From contig CAMGYJ010000005.1 in assembly GCA_946122785.1 (NCBI GenBank), positions 33,842,002 to 33,906,001 of the forward strand: 64,000 bases of DNA, written 5' to 3'. Under the pieces are notes generated by a model. The model had not been told where the DNA came from. It was given only the letters and a program-made list of their open reading frames with translations, and made no database searches. How positions within the stretch are numbered: the first letter of the stretch is position 1; every line of letters begins with the position of its first letter. This document shows positions 41,512-51,599 of the stretch, in pieces. The translations under genes and the position numbers were made by a program. This DNA comes from Linum tenue. Taxonomy: Eukaryota > Streptophyta > Magnoliopsida > Malpighiales > Linaceae.

Positions 41512-41551
41512 GAACTCGAGTGTCCTTTGTTGCTGCGTTTTCACTATATAT

Positions 41552-42231
41552 CAGTGGTGAATCGAAAATTTTCATAGGGGTGTACTTTTAAAAATTAAAT
41601 TTAATTAAATAATAAATTAAATAATTCGTATATTAAAAATATCATACTTGTATAAATTTTTTATTAAAATTCATGATGTGTTTTCATATTTTGAAAAAAT
41701 AATATAAATAAATTTCGTGTCTACACTGTTAAAAAAAAATCTACATATCCTACTAGACAATACTTCACGAACTTATCACATATTCAATTTCTAACCTTGT
41801 TCTTAATGTAGCTCGAAGTAGAAAAGACTATTTCAACACTTGCCATGTAACCATAAAATCAATTCAAAATTAAGGGTATCGTGTACGTAGTTTAATTATT
41901 AGGTATTGAAAATAGTTGGGGATAAAGAAATAGCGTTTTACTGTTGCATGATGTTTAAAATAGAATAACAAATGAGTAGCAACATAATTAGAATATGTTT
42001 GATAATAGTAGTGTCCTAGGTTGGAATAACACGGACTACCACTTATATTTTGTTAATCATAAACAAACTATTATCGAGGGTAGGATAATCATTTTTTCAA
42101 ATGTTAGGGTGTCCCGGATTACCAATTATATTTTGTATATACCCATACGAAATTATTATCGGAGATTGGATAATCGTTTCCCCAAATTTTAGGGGTGTCC
42201 CGGGACACCCTAGGCCATGTATCCGCCCCTG
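41552..42231. mobile_element. hAT non-autonomous element, TIR CAGTGG(T/C)G(A/G)A
   Basis: The 680-bp element begins CAGTGGTGAATCGAAAATTT and ends CATGTATCCGCCCCTG, with a perfect 8-bp TSD CTATATAT (41544-41551 and 42232-42239). It is AT-rich and non-coding. An internal tandem pair (GGAATAACACGGACTACCA near 42016 and GGTGTCCCGGATTACCA near 42107) is present. Related to 10953-11432 by its termini. Confidence 0.85.
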
Positions 42232-42239
42232 CTATATAT

Positions 42240-42940
42240 GCACAATTAAATCATGATTATAGTAATTTTATTGGTGTGTATTCGAGAGGGTTTTCTGATA
42301 GGCTACATCAGTAACGAGTTTCAAAGGAAGTAATATGTGGCAAATGAATTTATGAACAAATACACCACGAAAGCTAGGTTTTGCTGTGAAATATAAATAT
42401 GATTCTCAAACTTTCTCTGTTTGCCCTGCATCCCTCTGTTGATTTATCTGCAGAATCTTGCCCTTAAGTGTAGTCTCTTCAAATTGTAGGTTTTTCAAAT
42501 ATCGGTAAGTGTTAAAAACACAATTATTACGGTCGGGTATCGATCAGTCTGTGTGGATCGTATATGACTAAATCAATATTTAAATCGAATTAAAAATATA
42601 AGACCGAATGTAGTTCAATTTGGTTTCGATCAAGACCACTATTGATTTGAGATCCAGAAATATTTTAAGAATAAAGAGACTTTAGTGCATCGCATTATAT
42701 AGAAACATATTGTTTTCCCAATATTTTCTATCCATAGTCCAGCCGCATACTAATTTGACCAGACTCTGGCTGAACCATACCATAGCAAACAAAATTCACA
42801 TATAGTGTTGTGTTTTATTAACCCAAATCGTCCATTAGACCAAAACCATAGAAACAAAAACTGCTGCAGAAATTAACAAACCGAAGCTACGATGCTCAAA
42901 CTTGGAAATAATTAGTTTTGCAAAGCGACCCGTCACGTTC
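42240..42940. other. 3' flank of EF-hand copy 2
   Basis: 42765-42940 aligns with 28785-28970 (shared AAAACCATAGAAAC, ACTGCTGCAGAAATTAAC, TTTTGCAAAGCGACCC), which is the 3' untranslated region and flank of the EF-hand gene. 42240-42765 shows no feature. Confidence 0.6.
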
Positions 42941-43354
42941 TTAAGCAGCAAGCATAGCAGTCTCCCACTCCACCGCTTTCTTCAATAGGCTGTCCTCTTC
43001 AAGCACCATCTGAACCGGCAAGAACCCCATCCCGCTCGCCATTGCCAGCATCATCTGCCTCGTCTCGGCCTTGAACTCCTCGAGATCCACCTTCCCATTC
43101 GAGTCATGATCGAACTTTGTGAACAGAGACTCGTACTCACTAGCCAGCTCGCTGGGGCTCATACTCTCGTCGATGCCAAAATGGGTCTCGAAGACCCTCA
43201 AACTTTGCAGCTCCTTCAGCATCTCCGAGTACGAGAGCTGGCCATCGTGATCACTGTCGAGGTTCACGAAGAGCTCGTGAACCGAGACAGTGAAGGCCTC
43301 CTCGTCGCCAACAAAGTTGACGATGGTATTGCTGTCGAGAACTTCAACGCTCAT
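42941..43354 (-). CDS. EF-hand calcium-binding protein, copy 2
   Basis: A 137-residue protein with the same two canonical EF-hand loops as 28973-29386 (D33 to E44 and D82 to E93). The two proteins differ only at residue 8 (Gly to Ser) and residue 13 (Lys to Asn). Most differences between the genes are silent or in the untranslated parts, so both copies are under constraint or have been homogenised. The predicted role is cytosolic calcium sensing or buffering, with the partner unknown. Minus-strand CCTATAAAATATC at about 43481-43493 is a likely TATA box. The B-type Gnk2 gene at 44686 lies about 1.3 kb upstream in the same orientation. Confidence 0.9.
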   Translation of the reverse strand: MSVEVLDSNTIVNFVGDEEAFTVSVHELFVNLDSDHDGQLSYSEMLKELQSLRVFETHFGIDESMSPSELASEYESLFTKFDHDSNGKVDLEEFKAETRQMMLAMASGMGFLPVQMVLEEDSLLKKAVEWETAMLAA

Positions 43355-43369
43355 CTTTTATGGTTGTTT

Positions 43370-44110
43370 TGGGGTGATGTTAGAAAGATTTTATGAAAGA
43401 AAAGAGGGTGAAACTAGAGGTTGGTTTTTTTTTTCCAAGGTGGTTTGGTGTGAGCTGAGTTTGGTTGGAGAGGGCTTACGATATTTTATAGGTGCATCAT
43501 GTTGTAGTTTCCATTTGTTTCCTAAGAAAGAATATTCCATTGATTCTTCTAGTGCGTGTTGTTTTGCTGGGCTGGTCGTTTGGAGGATATACCATTGGGC
43601 TTATCACAGTTCTTCTGGCGGCCCACAAAGGTGATGCTTGCTTCTTGGATGGATGGTGAAGTTAAGTAGCAAATCTTTGTTTTAATTAAGTTAATGGAGC
43701 GATTGATATCTTAATTAAACCTTAATCTGTAAGTGGGTCACGTTGTTTTTTACCGGTTTGGACTTCAGCGTATAATAAGAACCTGAATGACGTACAGTAC
43801 AGAAGACTTAATTTCTTCCTTTCTGGATGGGGTCGCCAAAGCCCATTGGAAAGCTTTCAACAAAACAAGGACTATATAACACTGCATATATAGGTGGGCT
43901 AAAAATGGTGGATATTATACGACATTTCTATACGAGTACATGGTATTATTTTTTTTACATGAGATACTCAAACCTCTGGAAGTGTGTGTAATTTTGTGGC
44001 AAAATGCCACATTCAATACCAAAATTTTGTTTAATGAGTATGAAACTATCTCTATAGCGAGTAAGATTTCTGGATTTTGCTATGGTAACTTACAGAATGT
44101 CATGACATAA
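43370..44110. other. Upstream region of EF-hand copy 2, non-coding
   Basis: Aligns with 29400-30030 to about 43880. The promoter of the EF-hand gene is within it. From 43890 to 44110 nothing is recognised. Confidence 0.6.
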
Positions 44111-44111
44111 A

Positions 44112-44376
44112 GGGGTCGTTTGGATGAGGAATTGTAACGGATCAATTTGACATAATTGTCTTGTTTTGAGACAATTGTACCAAATTATCTCGTTTGCCAG
44201 CAAAAAATTTGGATGGGTCAATCTGCCTGAGGTATTTTGAATTGATTCATTTTGGGTCAATTTCAATTACCTGAGCTGGGGGCAGGTAATTCGAATTGAC
44301 TCGTTTTAGTTGCCTCATTTATAAAACGAGACAATTGATCAAATTGACTCATTTCTAGATTGATCCATCCAAACGC
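44112..44376. mobile_element. MITE candidate with TCGTTTGGATG ends
   Basis: Inverted ends GGGGTCGTTTGGATGAGGAA and TTGATCCATCCAAACGC flank a segment with further inverted words (CAATTTCAATTACC / GGTAATTCGAATTGAC, AGACAATTGTACC / GAGACAATTGATC). No TSD could be paired and the outermost right bases diverge. Confidence 0.5.
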
Positions 44377-44685
44377 AAATATGAATTTCTCCGCATAAAC
44401 TGGTGGGATGAACTGATATTTGAGGGCATATATAATGCTTAAACACAACTGAATGAAACCACAACAAATCGAAATCTCAATATCATAGTTTTTTTGTGGA
44501 ATATTAATACAATTAATAATCATACAACATTCTTAAGAAGTAAAGAAACAAACTCGATCCTTACTGAACGTACGTAACAAACAACAAAGTGCTGTACCGC
44601 TAACGGTGCAGCACAACATACGGATCAATACGGCACATAACAATAACAACCCTTTTTTTTTTTTTTGGGATGATTATTATAAGCT

Positions 44686-45129
44686 TTAGCAGAATGGGTC
44701 CTTCTCATATCTGACGGAACACTTGGGATTCTGATCAACCAAATTGATCTGTCCTCCGCTTCCGCTCCTGCAGAACTGGTTCAGAAGGTTCCTGGCCCTG
44801 TTGAGACACTTGGAGCACTCCTCGAACCGGCCCTCGCAGGTGGCCAGGCCGGTGACGGTGAACCCACTGTCGTCGGCGTCGGTGGTGATGCAGAACCGCT
44901 TCCTCTCCGGCTGCGAGCTCGTCACACCTACCAAGCGTTTCAGAACCTCGTCCCTCGCCGCCGTGGCCTCGGGCTCGTCCCTGCTGGCGAAGTTTTGTTT
45001 GTTGCACAGCACCGGCACGTTCACTTTGTTCCTTGCTTCGACTGGGCGAGTCGTAGCAGTACTGGCCAGCAGGACAACCGCGACCAGGAAAACAATGGTG
45101 GTAGTGGTAGTAGTTCCCATCTTCTTCAT
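44686..45129 (-). CDS. Secreted Gnk2-domain (DUF26) protein, B-type copy 2
   Basis: A 147-residue protein with a signal-peptide-like N-terminus (TTTTTTIVFLVAVVLLAS), a basic linker (RPVEARNKVNV) and one Gnk2-type domain with CEGRFEECSKC (CX6CX2C), GGQINLVDQNPKCSVRYE and a final FC. The first domain Cys is followed by Asn and the C-terminal RYE is kept, as in 36745-37197. I count roughly two dozen differences from that paralogue over about 108 mature residues, concentrated on the N-terminal half. Compare the two differences between the neighbouring EF-hand paralogues. The minus-strand TATA box CACTATATAATCCC is at about 45205-45218. Probably secreted. Antifungal activity is an inference from the family. 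Confidence 0.87.
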   Translation of the reverse strand: MKKMGTTTTTTIVFLVAVVLLASTATTRPVEARNKVNVPVLCNKQNFASRDEPEATAARDEVLKRLVGVTSSQPERKRFCITTDADDSGFTVTGLATCEGRFEECSKCLNRARNLLNQFCRSGSGGQINLVDQNPKCSVRYEKDPFC

Positions 45130-45560
45130 ATTATTGTTTTTCTTCTACCCCTCTCTCTCTCTTTGTTTGTGTGTAGAATGGAATGGAATGTTGGGTGGCT
45201 TGGGGATTATATAGTGTGGGAAGAAGCGGCAGTAGATATGCTGTTCCCCAAAACTCCAAGGAAATGTAGGAAATTTGTCACGTAAGGCTTAGTTGCTAAC
45301 TTGCTATATCACAAATAATTCACAATGCAAATATCAATTGGTGGTCACTATCTCGGACTTGGCTTCTCATTCCAGAAATCTCTTTTTTTTTTTCGTTGTT
45401 GGAAAGATCCTAGTGTCTTTCGGACCCGAAAATGAGCCCTTGTTTGTTGGAATTAGAAAGGCATCAGAATGATTCGGCTACTGTCAGTTCCTCTTCTGAA
45501 CTATTTGCCTATTTTATGTGCCGGCTGCTGGCCTGGGATGGGCCGGCCATCAAAATGATT

Positions 45561-48500
45561 GTTTTTTTTTATAAAAATCTGCTCAGGGTTATTATTAATC
45601 AGAAGAAACAGTTACATCATCTAGTTTCAGCTGATCAAGCAGACACATTGGTGGTCTATCAAACCAGACCTCCGCTTCTTCCCATCTCGTATTGACGTGC
45701 GCCATTATATGGGCTGCCTCGTTTGCCGTCCTGCTCACGTGTTGCCACTCACCTCCCCCAATTTCCTCCATCAGCTTACATATACTTCGACATATAACTC
45801 CCACTTCAGTATGGACGTCCCTAGCTGTCGAAAGCTTGTCCACCAGCGTAAGGCAATCTGTTTCGAGTACTGGGGAACCCAAGTGATGTTGTCGCACCAA
45901 AAGGAGACCAAACTCCCCTGCTAGCGCCTCACCCATTTCCGGATCTCCCCCGTATCGGATTCTCTTTGCAGCCGCTAGCACAAAGCGCCCCATGGCATCC
46001 CTAATAACCACACCCAGACCCAAGCCTCCATCCACGACTCCTGCATCAACATTCACTTTAATCTTTCCCATTCTTGGTCGTTGCCACGTCTTCGTCACGC
46101 CTGGCCCCGATGAGGTCTCCAAAGTCTCCTGGTATTGTCTATAATCATCAAGAAAAGCTTGGGCGCGCACCACTATTTCTTCTTCGGCCAACTTTGCACC
46201 ATTGAACAGATGTGCATTTCGTTCTTTCCAAAGAAACCATAGCAATACACTCCAGTCCGCGAACTCTTCTGCTGTTGCTACCTGAGCCACTCGTGCTACC
46301 CAGTCCAGGCATCCCTTGTCATCTCTCATATCAAACCACTTTGCTAAAGTTGATGCCCGCCAGATTCGACAAATCCAGCCACACTCCCCAAATAAATGAA
46401 CTTGTGTCTCCTTCAAATTACAAAAAGGACATGCATCTCCTCTCCGCTCACTTCTCATACTAACTTGGTCACCCGTAGCCAAAGATGTTCTAGCAAAACG
46501 CCACATAAAATGGCGAACCTTTGGTGGCGTCTTCATTGACCAAATCGTGTTCCACATATTGGCCTCCCCTACTGGCTGTAACCCCCGGTCAGACATGAAC
46601 TCCTTCAACCACACACGGTAGCCTTCCCTAACTTCATAGCTCCCTGTTTTACTCGAAGCCCAAATCTGCCGATCATGCTCGCTAGTACCTCGCACTGGGA
46701 TGCGCAAGATGGACTCAGCCATCGCCGCTGGAAAACAGCTTTCAACAAGTGCTACATCCCATTGCTCAATATCCGCATCAATCAGCTCACTAACCTTCGA
46801 GTCTACCGACAGCCCCATCGGTGGAGACTGGACGAAGAAACCTGGGACATCCGGCAACCACCGATCTCCCCAGATGTGAACCAAATCCCCGTTCCCAATC
46901 CTCCACCTCAATCCACTGCATAAGAACTCTTGCGCACTCATCATACTGCGCCATACAAAGCTTGGTCGGTATCCGACATGAGCCTCAATTGCTGACCCAT
47001 TCTTATAATATTTTGCTTTCATCATCCTCGCAATAAGGGAGCCAGACCGCTGATGGAGATTCCATAATTGCCTAGCCAGCAGGGCAGTGTTGAAACCCCG
47101 CAGGTCTCGGAAACCAATACCACCCTCCGCCTTCGGACAAACTAGCTTCTCCCTCGCTAACCATGGTATTCTCTTTTCAGTTCCTTTTTGTCCCCACCAG
47201 AACCTCATAATCATGCCATGTACTTCATCAATAACTCTCTCTGGTACACGGAACACCGACATGACATAAGTCAATTGAGCGTGAGCGACTGATTTGATCA
47301 AAACCTCTCTCGCTGCTGCAGACATATTCCTCTCCTTCCATCCCGAAAGCTTCTTCCTCACTCTTTCCTTAATGGTAGAGAATAATTCCTTCTTCGATCT
47401 GCCTGCCACCGCAGCTAGTCCCAAATACTTATCATGCTTTTCTACAGTCTTCATGTTCAGGATCGAGCTCACCTGGAGGCTCTGATGGGGCTTCACACTC
47501 GCCCCAAAGGTCACTTCCGACTTCTCATAGCTGATCATCTAGCCTGACTCTTTTTCGTAGTCACTCAGGATCTGTTTCAGCTCCCGCCCCTCCTGTGGAG
47601 TAGCCCTAGCAAAAAAGATAAGAGTCGTCAGTAAAAAACAGGTGTGAGACTGCCGGGGCTCCCTGCGCCACCTGGAGTCCATGGAGCCTCCCTTCTAGCC
47701 TTGCTTTCGTTGTATATGCCGAAAGGCCCTCTGCCACCAACAGAAACAAGTACGGGGATAGTGGATCTCCTTGCTGAAGACCACTACTCGGCGTGAACCG
47801 CGGGGAACGATGGTCATTAACAAGTACCGAGTATGATACCGAAGTCACGCACATCATCACCAAACGAACCCATCTATCATCAAAACCCATCTTCTTCATA
47901 ACGCCCTCCAGAAACCACCACTCTACCCTGTCGTACGCCTTCGCCATGTCTGTCTTTGCTGCAAAGTAACCTCTCTTAATCTTCGTTTGCTTATTCATTA
48001 TGTGGAAACACTCAAAAGCTGCCATGATGTTATCAGCTATGAATCGTCCCGGGACAAAAACACTCTGTTCCGGCGAGATCACAACATCCAGCAGGCTCTT
48101 CATACGGTTTGCTAAAGTCTTTGCCACAATTTTGTAAAGAACATTACATAAGCTAATTGGCCGAAATTCCTTTGGCATTGTGGGTTCCTTTACCTTTGGA
48201 ATTAAGGAGATTAGCGTATGATTTAAGTTTGGCGGCAAATTTTCATGTTCCAGGATATGAAGGACAAGAGCTGTAACATCGTCTCCAATAATACCCCAGA
48301 ACTTCAAATAAAATAAAACTGACAAACCATCATCTCCTGGCGCTTTCCTTTTTCCCATTTGTTTTAACGCAGCAAAAATCTCTTCCCTAGTGAACGGTCG
48401 AAGCAGTGTTTCATTTGCTTCCTCTGGGACTCGGCGACCAATTGAGTCCAGAACTGGCGTAACAGGCGGTTGGTCCCCAGCCTGAAACAGCCGACCGAAA

Positions 48501-49392
48501 TACTCCAGCAAACAGCCAAACACCTCCTCCTATCCTCGATACCATTGGTTCATCTCGTCCTTCAGCTTTGTGATCGTATTTCTTTTCCGTCGCGCAGAGG
48601 CTTTCCTGTGGAAATAATTAGTATCCTTATCACCGCCTTTTAGCCAATCAGCCCGGGATCGCTGTTTCCAGAAAATCTCCTCGCCACATTCAATATCTTC
48701 TAACTCCGACCGGAGTGTATTGCTCTGCACCAATATTGCATCCATCTTCGGTAGTCGCTCGAGCGCCCTAAGCGCCTTCCTGATCTTCTCTTTTTGCTTT
48801 TTGAAGTTTGGAAAAGTAGTTCTACTCCATCTATCCAGTCTGCTTTTGACTTCTTCCATCCGAGAGAAGAAATCCATTGCCCCACCCTTCGAGCCTTCCT
48901 CCACAATTTTCGGACAATCCACATGTTTGGCCCAATGTGGTTCGAACTTAAACGCCCAACCCCACTTAACCTCCTCATCTTCCTTCCCCATAGTATCACA
49001 GAATATAGGCCGATGATCCGACCTGCTTGCGTCTCCATTTACCACTCTAGCGAGATAAAACAGCTCCTTCCACGAGTCATTGGCCACAAACCAGTCCAAC
49101 CTCTCCTCAATATATCCCCCCATTCTCCTTCGGTTTTCCCACGTGTACGGGTAGCCTTCATACCCCAGATCATTCGCGCCCAAATCCACCAGACACTCCG
49201 CAAACTCCACCATTTCCTGTTCCGGGACGAAATTACCACCCTTTTTCTCCTCAGTCGACAGAACCTGGTTAAAATCACCTCCGCACAACCACGGTCCTGC
49301 CCATTGATTCGCCAGAGAGCGTAATAAATCCCATGTTTGACCCTTATCACCCCTGTCCGGCCAGCCATATATCCCGGTGAACCTCCACACCC
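45561..49392 (-). mobile_element. 5'-truncated LINE inserted upstream of B-type copy 2
   Basis: The 3' A-tail (T-run on + at 45561-45569) abuts the host sequence CCATCAAAATGATTG, and the 5' end lies at about 49392 next to ATGTTTGAGAGG. The related upstream region of B-type copy 1 reads ATGATTGAGAGG without an insertion (38117-38128), so both junctions are defined by comparison. The short duplicated target is ATGATTG/ATGTTTG. Coding content is described in the ORF2 entry. Confidence 0.82.
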
Positions 49393-49404
49393 ATGTTTGA
49401 GAGG
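45595..49404 (-). pseudogene. LINE ORF2 pseudogene (endonuclease, RT, zf-RVT, RNase H)
   Basis: Domains in order: C-terminal half of the endonuclease (FTGIYGWPD, GDFNQVLS, SRSDHRPIF), RT (KAPGDDGLSVLFY, FRPISLCNVLYKIV, FVPGRFIADN, KTDMAKAYDRVEW, GLQQGDPLSPYLF, HLFFTDDSYLF, with Thr for Ala in the FADD box but both Asp kept), thumb, DRWLPD segment, zf-RVT (CPFCNLKETQVHLFGEC) and RNase H (VNVDAGVV, GEALAGEFGL, LETDC, NEAAHIMAH). Disabling changes: an in-frame stop at 48530-48532, a one-base frameshift at about 47605 right after the catalytic box, and a stop at 47539-47541. The longest remaining frame is 45595-47538. Confidence 0.87.
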
Positions 49405-49795
49405 CCTTTAATATATCGATAGGTAATCCGAACTATTGCAAAAATGTTATTTGTGTATCAAGTTATTTAATATTTTATTTTTTTTTTAATTACTGTTCTG
49501 TTAGTGTTTATCTTCTTTGACCGTTGGTATTTAACAGGAAGTCCAGTCAGCGTTGACGTGACTTATGATGTGGAATTTTCATATTAAATTTCATTTACTT
49601 TTTCATCTAATAAAAAAATTTAACATTAAATTTAAAAATTTAAAAACTCAAACCTCTCCTCCTACACCTTACCCCGATCGAATCGCATCCGGGTAAGCTC
49701 CGATGTTCGCCGGCCTTGTTGACTTCGACCACCGCGAGGCTGGTCAACACGGTGCACCCGATTAACCCGGCAATCGAACACACACAAACATCTAG
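49405..49795. other. Non-coding stretch
   Basis: No gene is seen. 49500-49570 (GACCGTTGG, TTTAACAGG, GTTGACGTGACTTATGATGTGG) weakly resembles 1210-1290. 49670-49760 is a GC-rich patch without a recognised feature. Confidence 0.4.
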
Positions 49796-50115
49796 TCTTG
49801 AGTCATGATATACAAGACTACTCCCACTACTAGTTCCAACCTACCCGCATCGGTGAAAGATTTAGCCTTCCAGCTCTGAACTCTAGCTGAGTAACTGTTA
49901 ACCGATCAATAAGAGGGTTGCACACTGTCAATTCACCAGCTATCAGAAGGACTCCTAAATACCTCACTAGGAAATTACCTTCCTGGTACACATATCTAGC
50001 TAGCTCTAATTTTCATTTCCTCTTATTTCATACCCAAAAATGATCTTTCACTTACTGGAGTTAAATCTCAGCCCTGACAATGAAGTGAAGTCCTCCAAAA
50101 TTCTTTGTATACTTT
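49796..50115 (-). pseudogene. LINE RT fragment (palm/thumb)
   Basis: On the minus strand broken frames give FGGLHFIVRAEI, EGNFLVRYLGVLLIAG, NPLIDRL and RAGRLNL, which match the RYLGVPLIxGKLT...CKPLIDR...KxLSYAGR segment of plant LINE RT. Stops interrupt it. It aligns with a second fragment at 56455-56705, so both come from one LINE lineage. Confidence 0.6.
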
Positions 50116-50204
50116 GAATCTGAAAGTTAATATTATATTTCTTTTATTTTTTTATGGACAATAAAAGTCATTAATGCTCAAGGTAAGCCCCTAATTTGGA
50201 GGAA

Positions 50205-50319
50205 AACAACACTAGTAGTACTACTTGCCATCTTCTTAATTTTTTTTTTTTTTGTTATACCGTCTCTCTTGTTTTTTTGTGTGGAATGGAATGTTGAGTG
50301 GCATGGGAATTATATACTG
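50205..50319 (-). pseudogene. B-type Gnk2 gene, copy 3: first codons, leader and TATA box only
   Basis: The minus strand carries AAGAAGATGGCAAGTAGTAC and the following ACTAGTGTTGTTTTCCTC, matching the start of the signal peptide coding region of 36745-37197. Coding similarity stops there and a stop follows soon after. The leader (GAATGGAATGTTGAGTGGCA on +) and the TATA region match copy 1. The TATA box is cut by the fold-back element at 50320. The upstream region continues at 51575-51599, 52748-52823 and 53223-53420 between insertions. Confidence 0.7.
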
Positions 50320-51565
50320 GAGATTTTTCCAGAAATAGCACGGTTTAAAACAAAAAATTCCACAAACAGCACCCAACTCCGAAAAATTCCAAAAATAGCA
50401 CCCATTTTGCAAAACCGCCACCCGTACCAGCGGTTTAGGCGAAAAACGTCACCCGGGGGCGCGTTTTTCGATGAAACCGCACTGGTAGGGGGCGGTTTTG
50501 CAGACCCACCCCCACCATGCGGTTTGGTTGCAGACCGCACCCCCCCCCCCCCCCCCGATGCGGTTTGTTTGCAGACCGTACCCTCACGATGTGTTCTGCT
50601 TTTTTTTTTCTTTTTTTTTTTTTTTTTTTTGAAAAATCCTAACCTAGGTGGAAACTTCAAACGAACGTATCTTTATGTTCGCGTATCCGATCGTCGCGAT
50701 TTTTTTTTATTCCGCATAACTTTTTGAGATCTTGCAAGCCGAAGACTGCCAAAGGTGATTTGGTCCCGCCTTCGTCCCAAAAAATGTCGTTTGCTACCCC
50801 GAACGAGCTTTTTTCCGATTTCGTCAAACTTTGGACAACCGTAACTTTGTGCTCCAAAATCCAAACGACATGATTTTTTTTATTTCGCATAACTTTTTAA
50901 GGACTACAATTTTTACTAGGAATGAATTTTCAAAACAGGAATTATTTTTGGATATACAATATTTTGGGAATAACTTATCTTCCCTTCTCAGCAATCCACG
51001 TACATTTTGAAATTATGTCTATGATAAAATTTGTATTCCTTAAAAATTTATGCGAAATAAAAAAAAATTCATGCCGTTTGGATTTTGGAGCACAAAGTTA
51101 TGGTTGTCCAAAGTTTGACGAAATCGGGAAAAAGTTCGTTCGGGGTAGCAAACGACATTTTTTGGGACGAAGGCGGGACCAAACCACCTTTGGCAGTCTT
51201 CGACTTGGAAGATCTCAAAAAGTTATGCAGAATCAAAAAAATCGCGACGATCGGATACCCGAACATAAAGATACGTTCGTTTGAAGTTTCCACCTAGGTT
51301 AGGATTTTTCAAAAAAAAAAAAAAACAGACCGCGTCGTGGGGGTGCCGTCTGCAAACAAACCGCATGGTGGGGGTGCGTTCTGCAAAACCGCCCCCTACC
51401 AATGCGGTTTTCATCGAAAAACGCGCCCCCGGGTGGCGGTTTTCATCGAAAAACGCACCTCCGGGTGGCGATTTTACAAAAAGGTTGCTATTTTTGGAAT
51501 TTTTCGGAGTTGGGTGTTATTTTTGGAATTTTTTTTTTAAACAGTGCTATTTTTGGAAAAATCTC
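50320..51565. mobile_element. Fold-back Mutator-like element, copy 3 of 3
   Basis: The 1246-bp near-palindrome begins GAGATTTTTCCAG and ends TTGGAAAAATCTC, with a perfect 9-bp TSD TATATACTG (50311-50319 and 51566-51574) that includes the TATA sequence of the broken B-type gene. It is more diverged than copies 1 and 2, with a C-run at 50542-50556 and longer T-runs. The centre is near 50920-51010. Confidence 0.88.
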
Positions 51566-51599
51566 TATATACTGTGGACATAAGCGGCAGTATATATAT

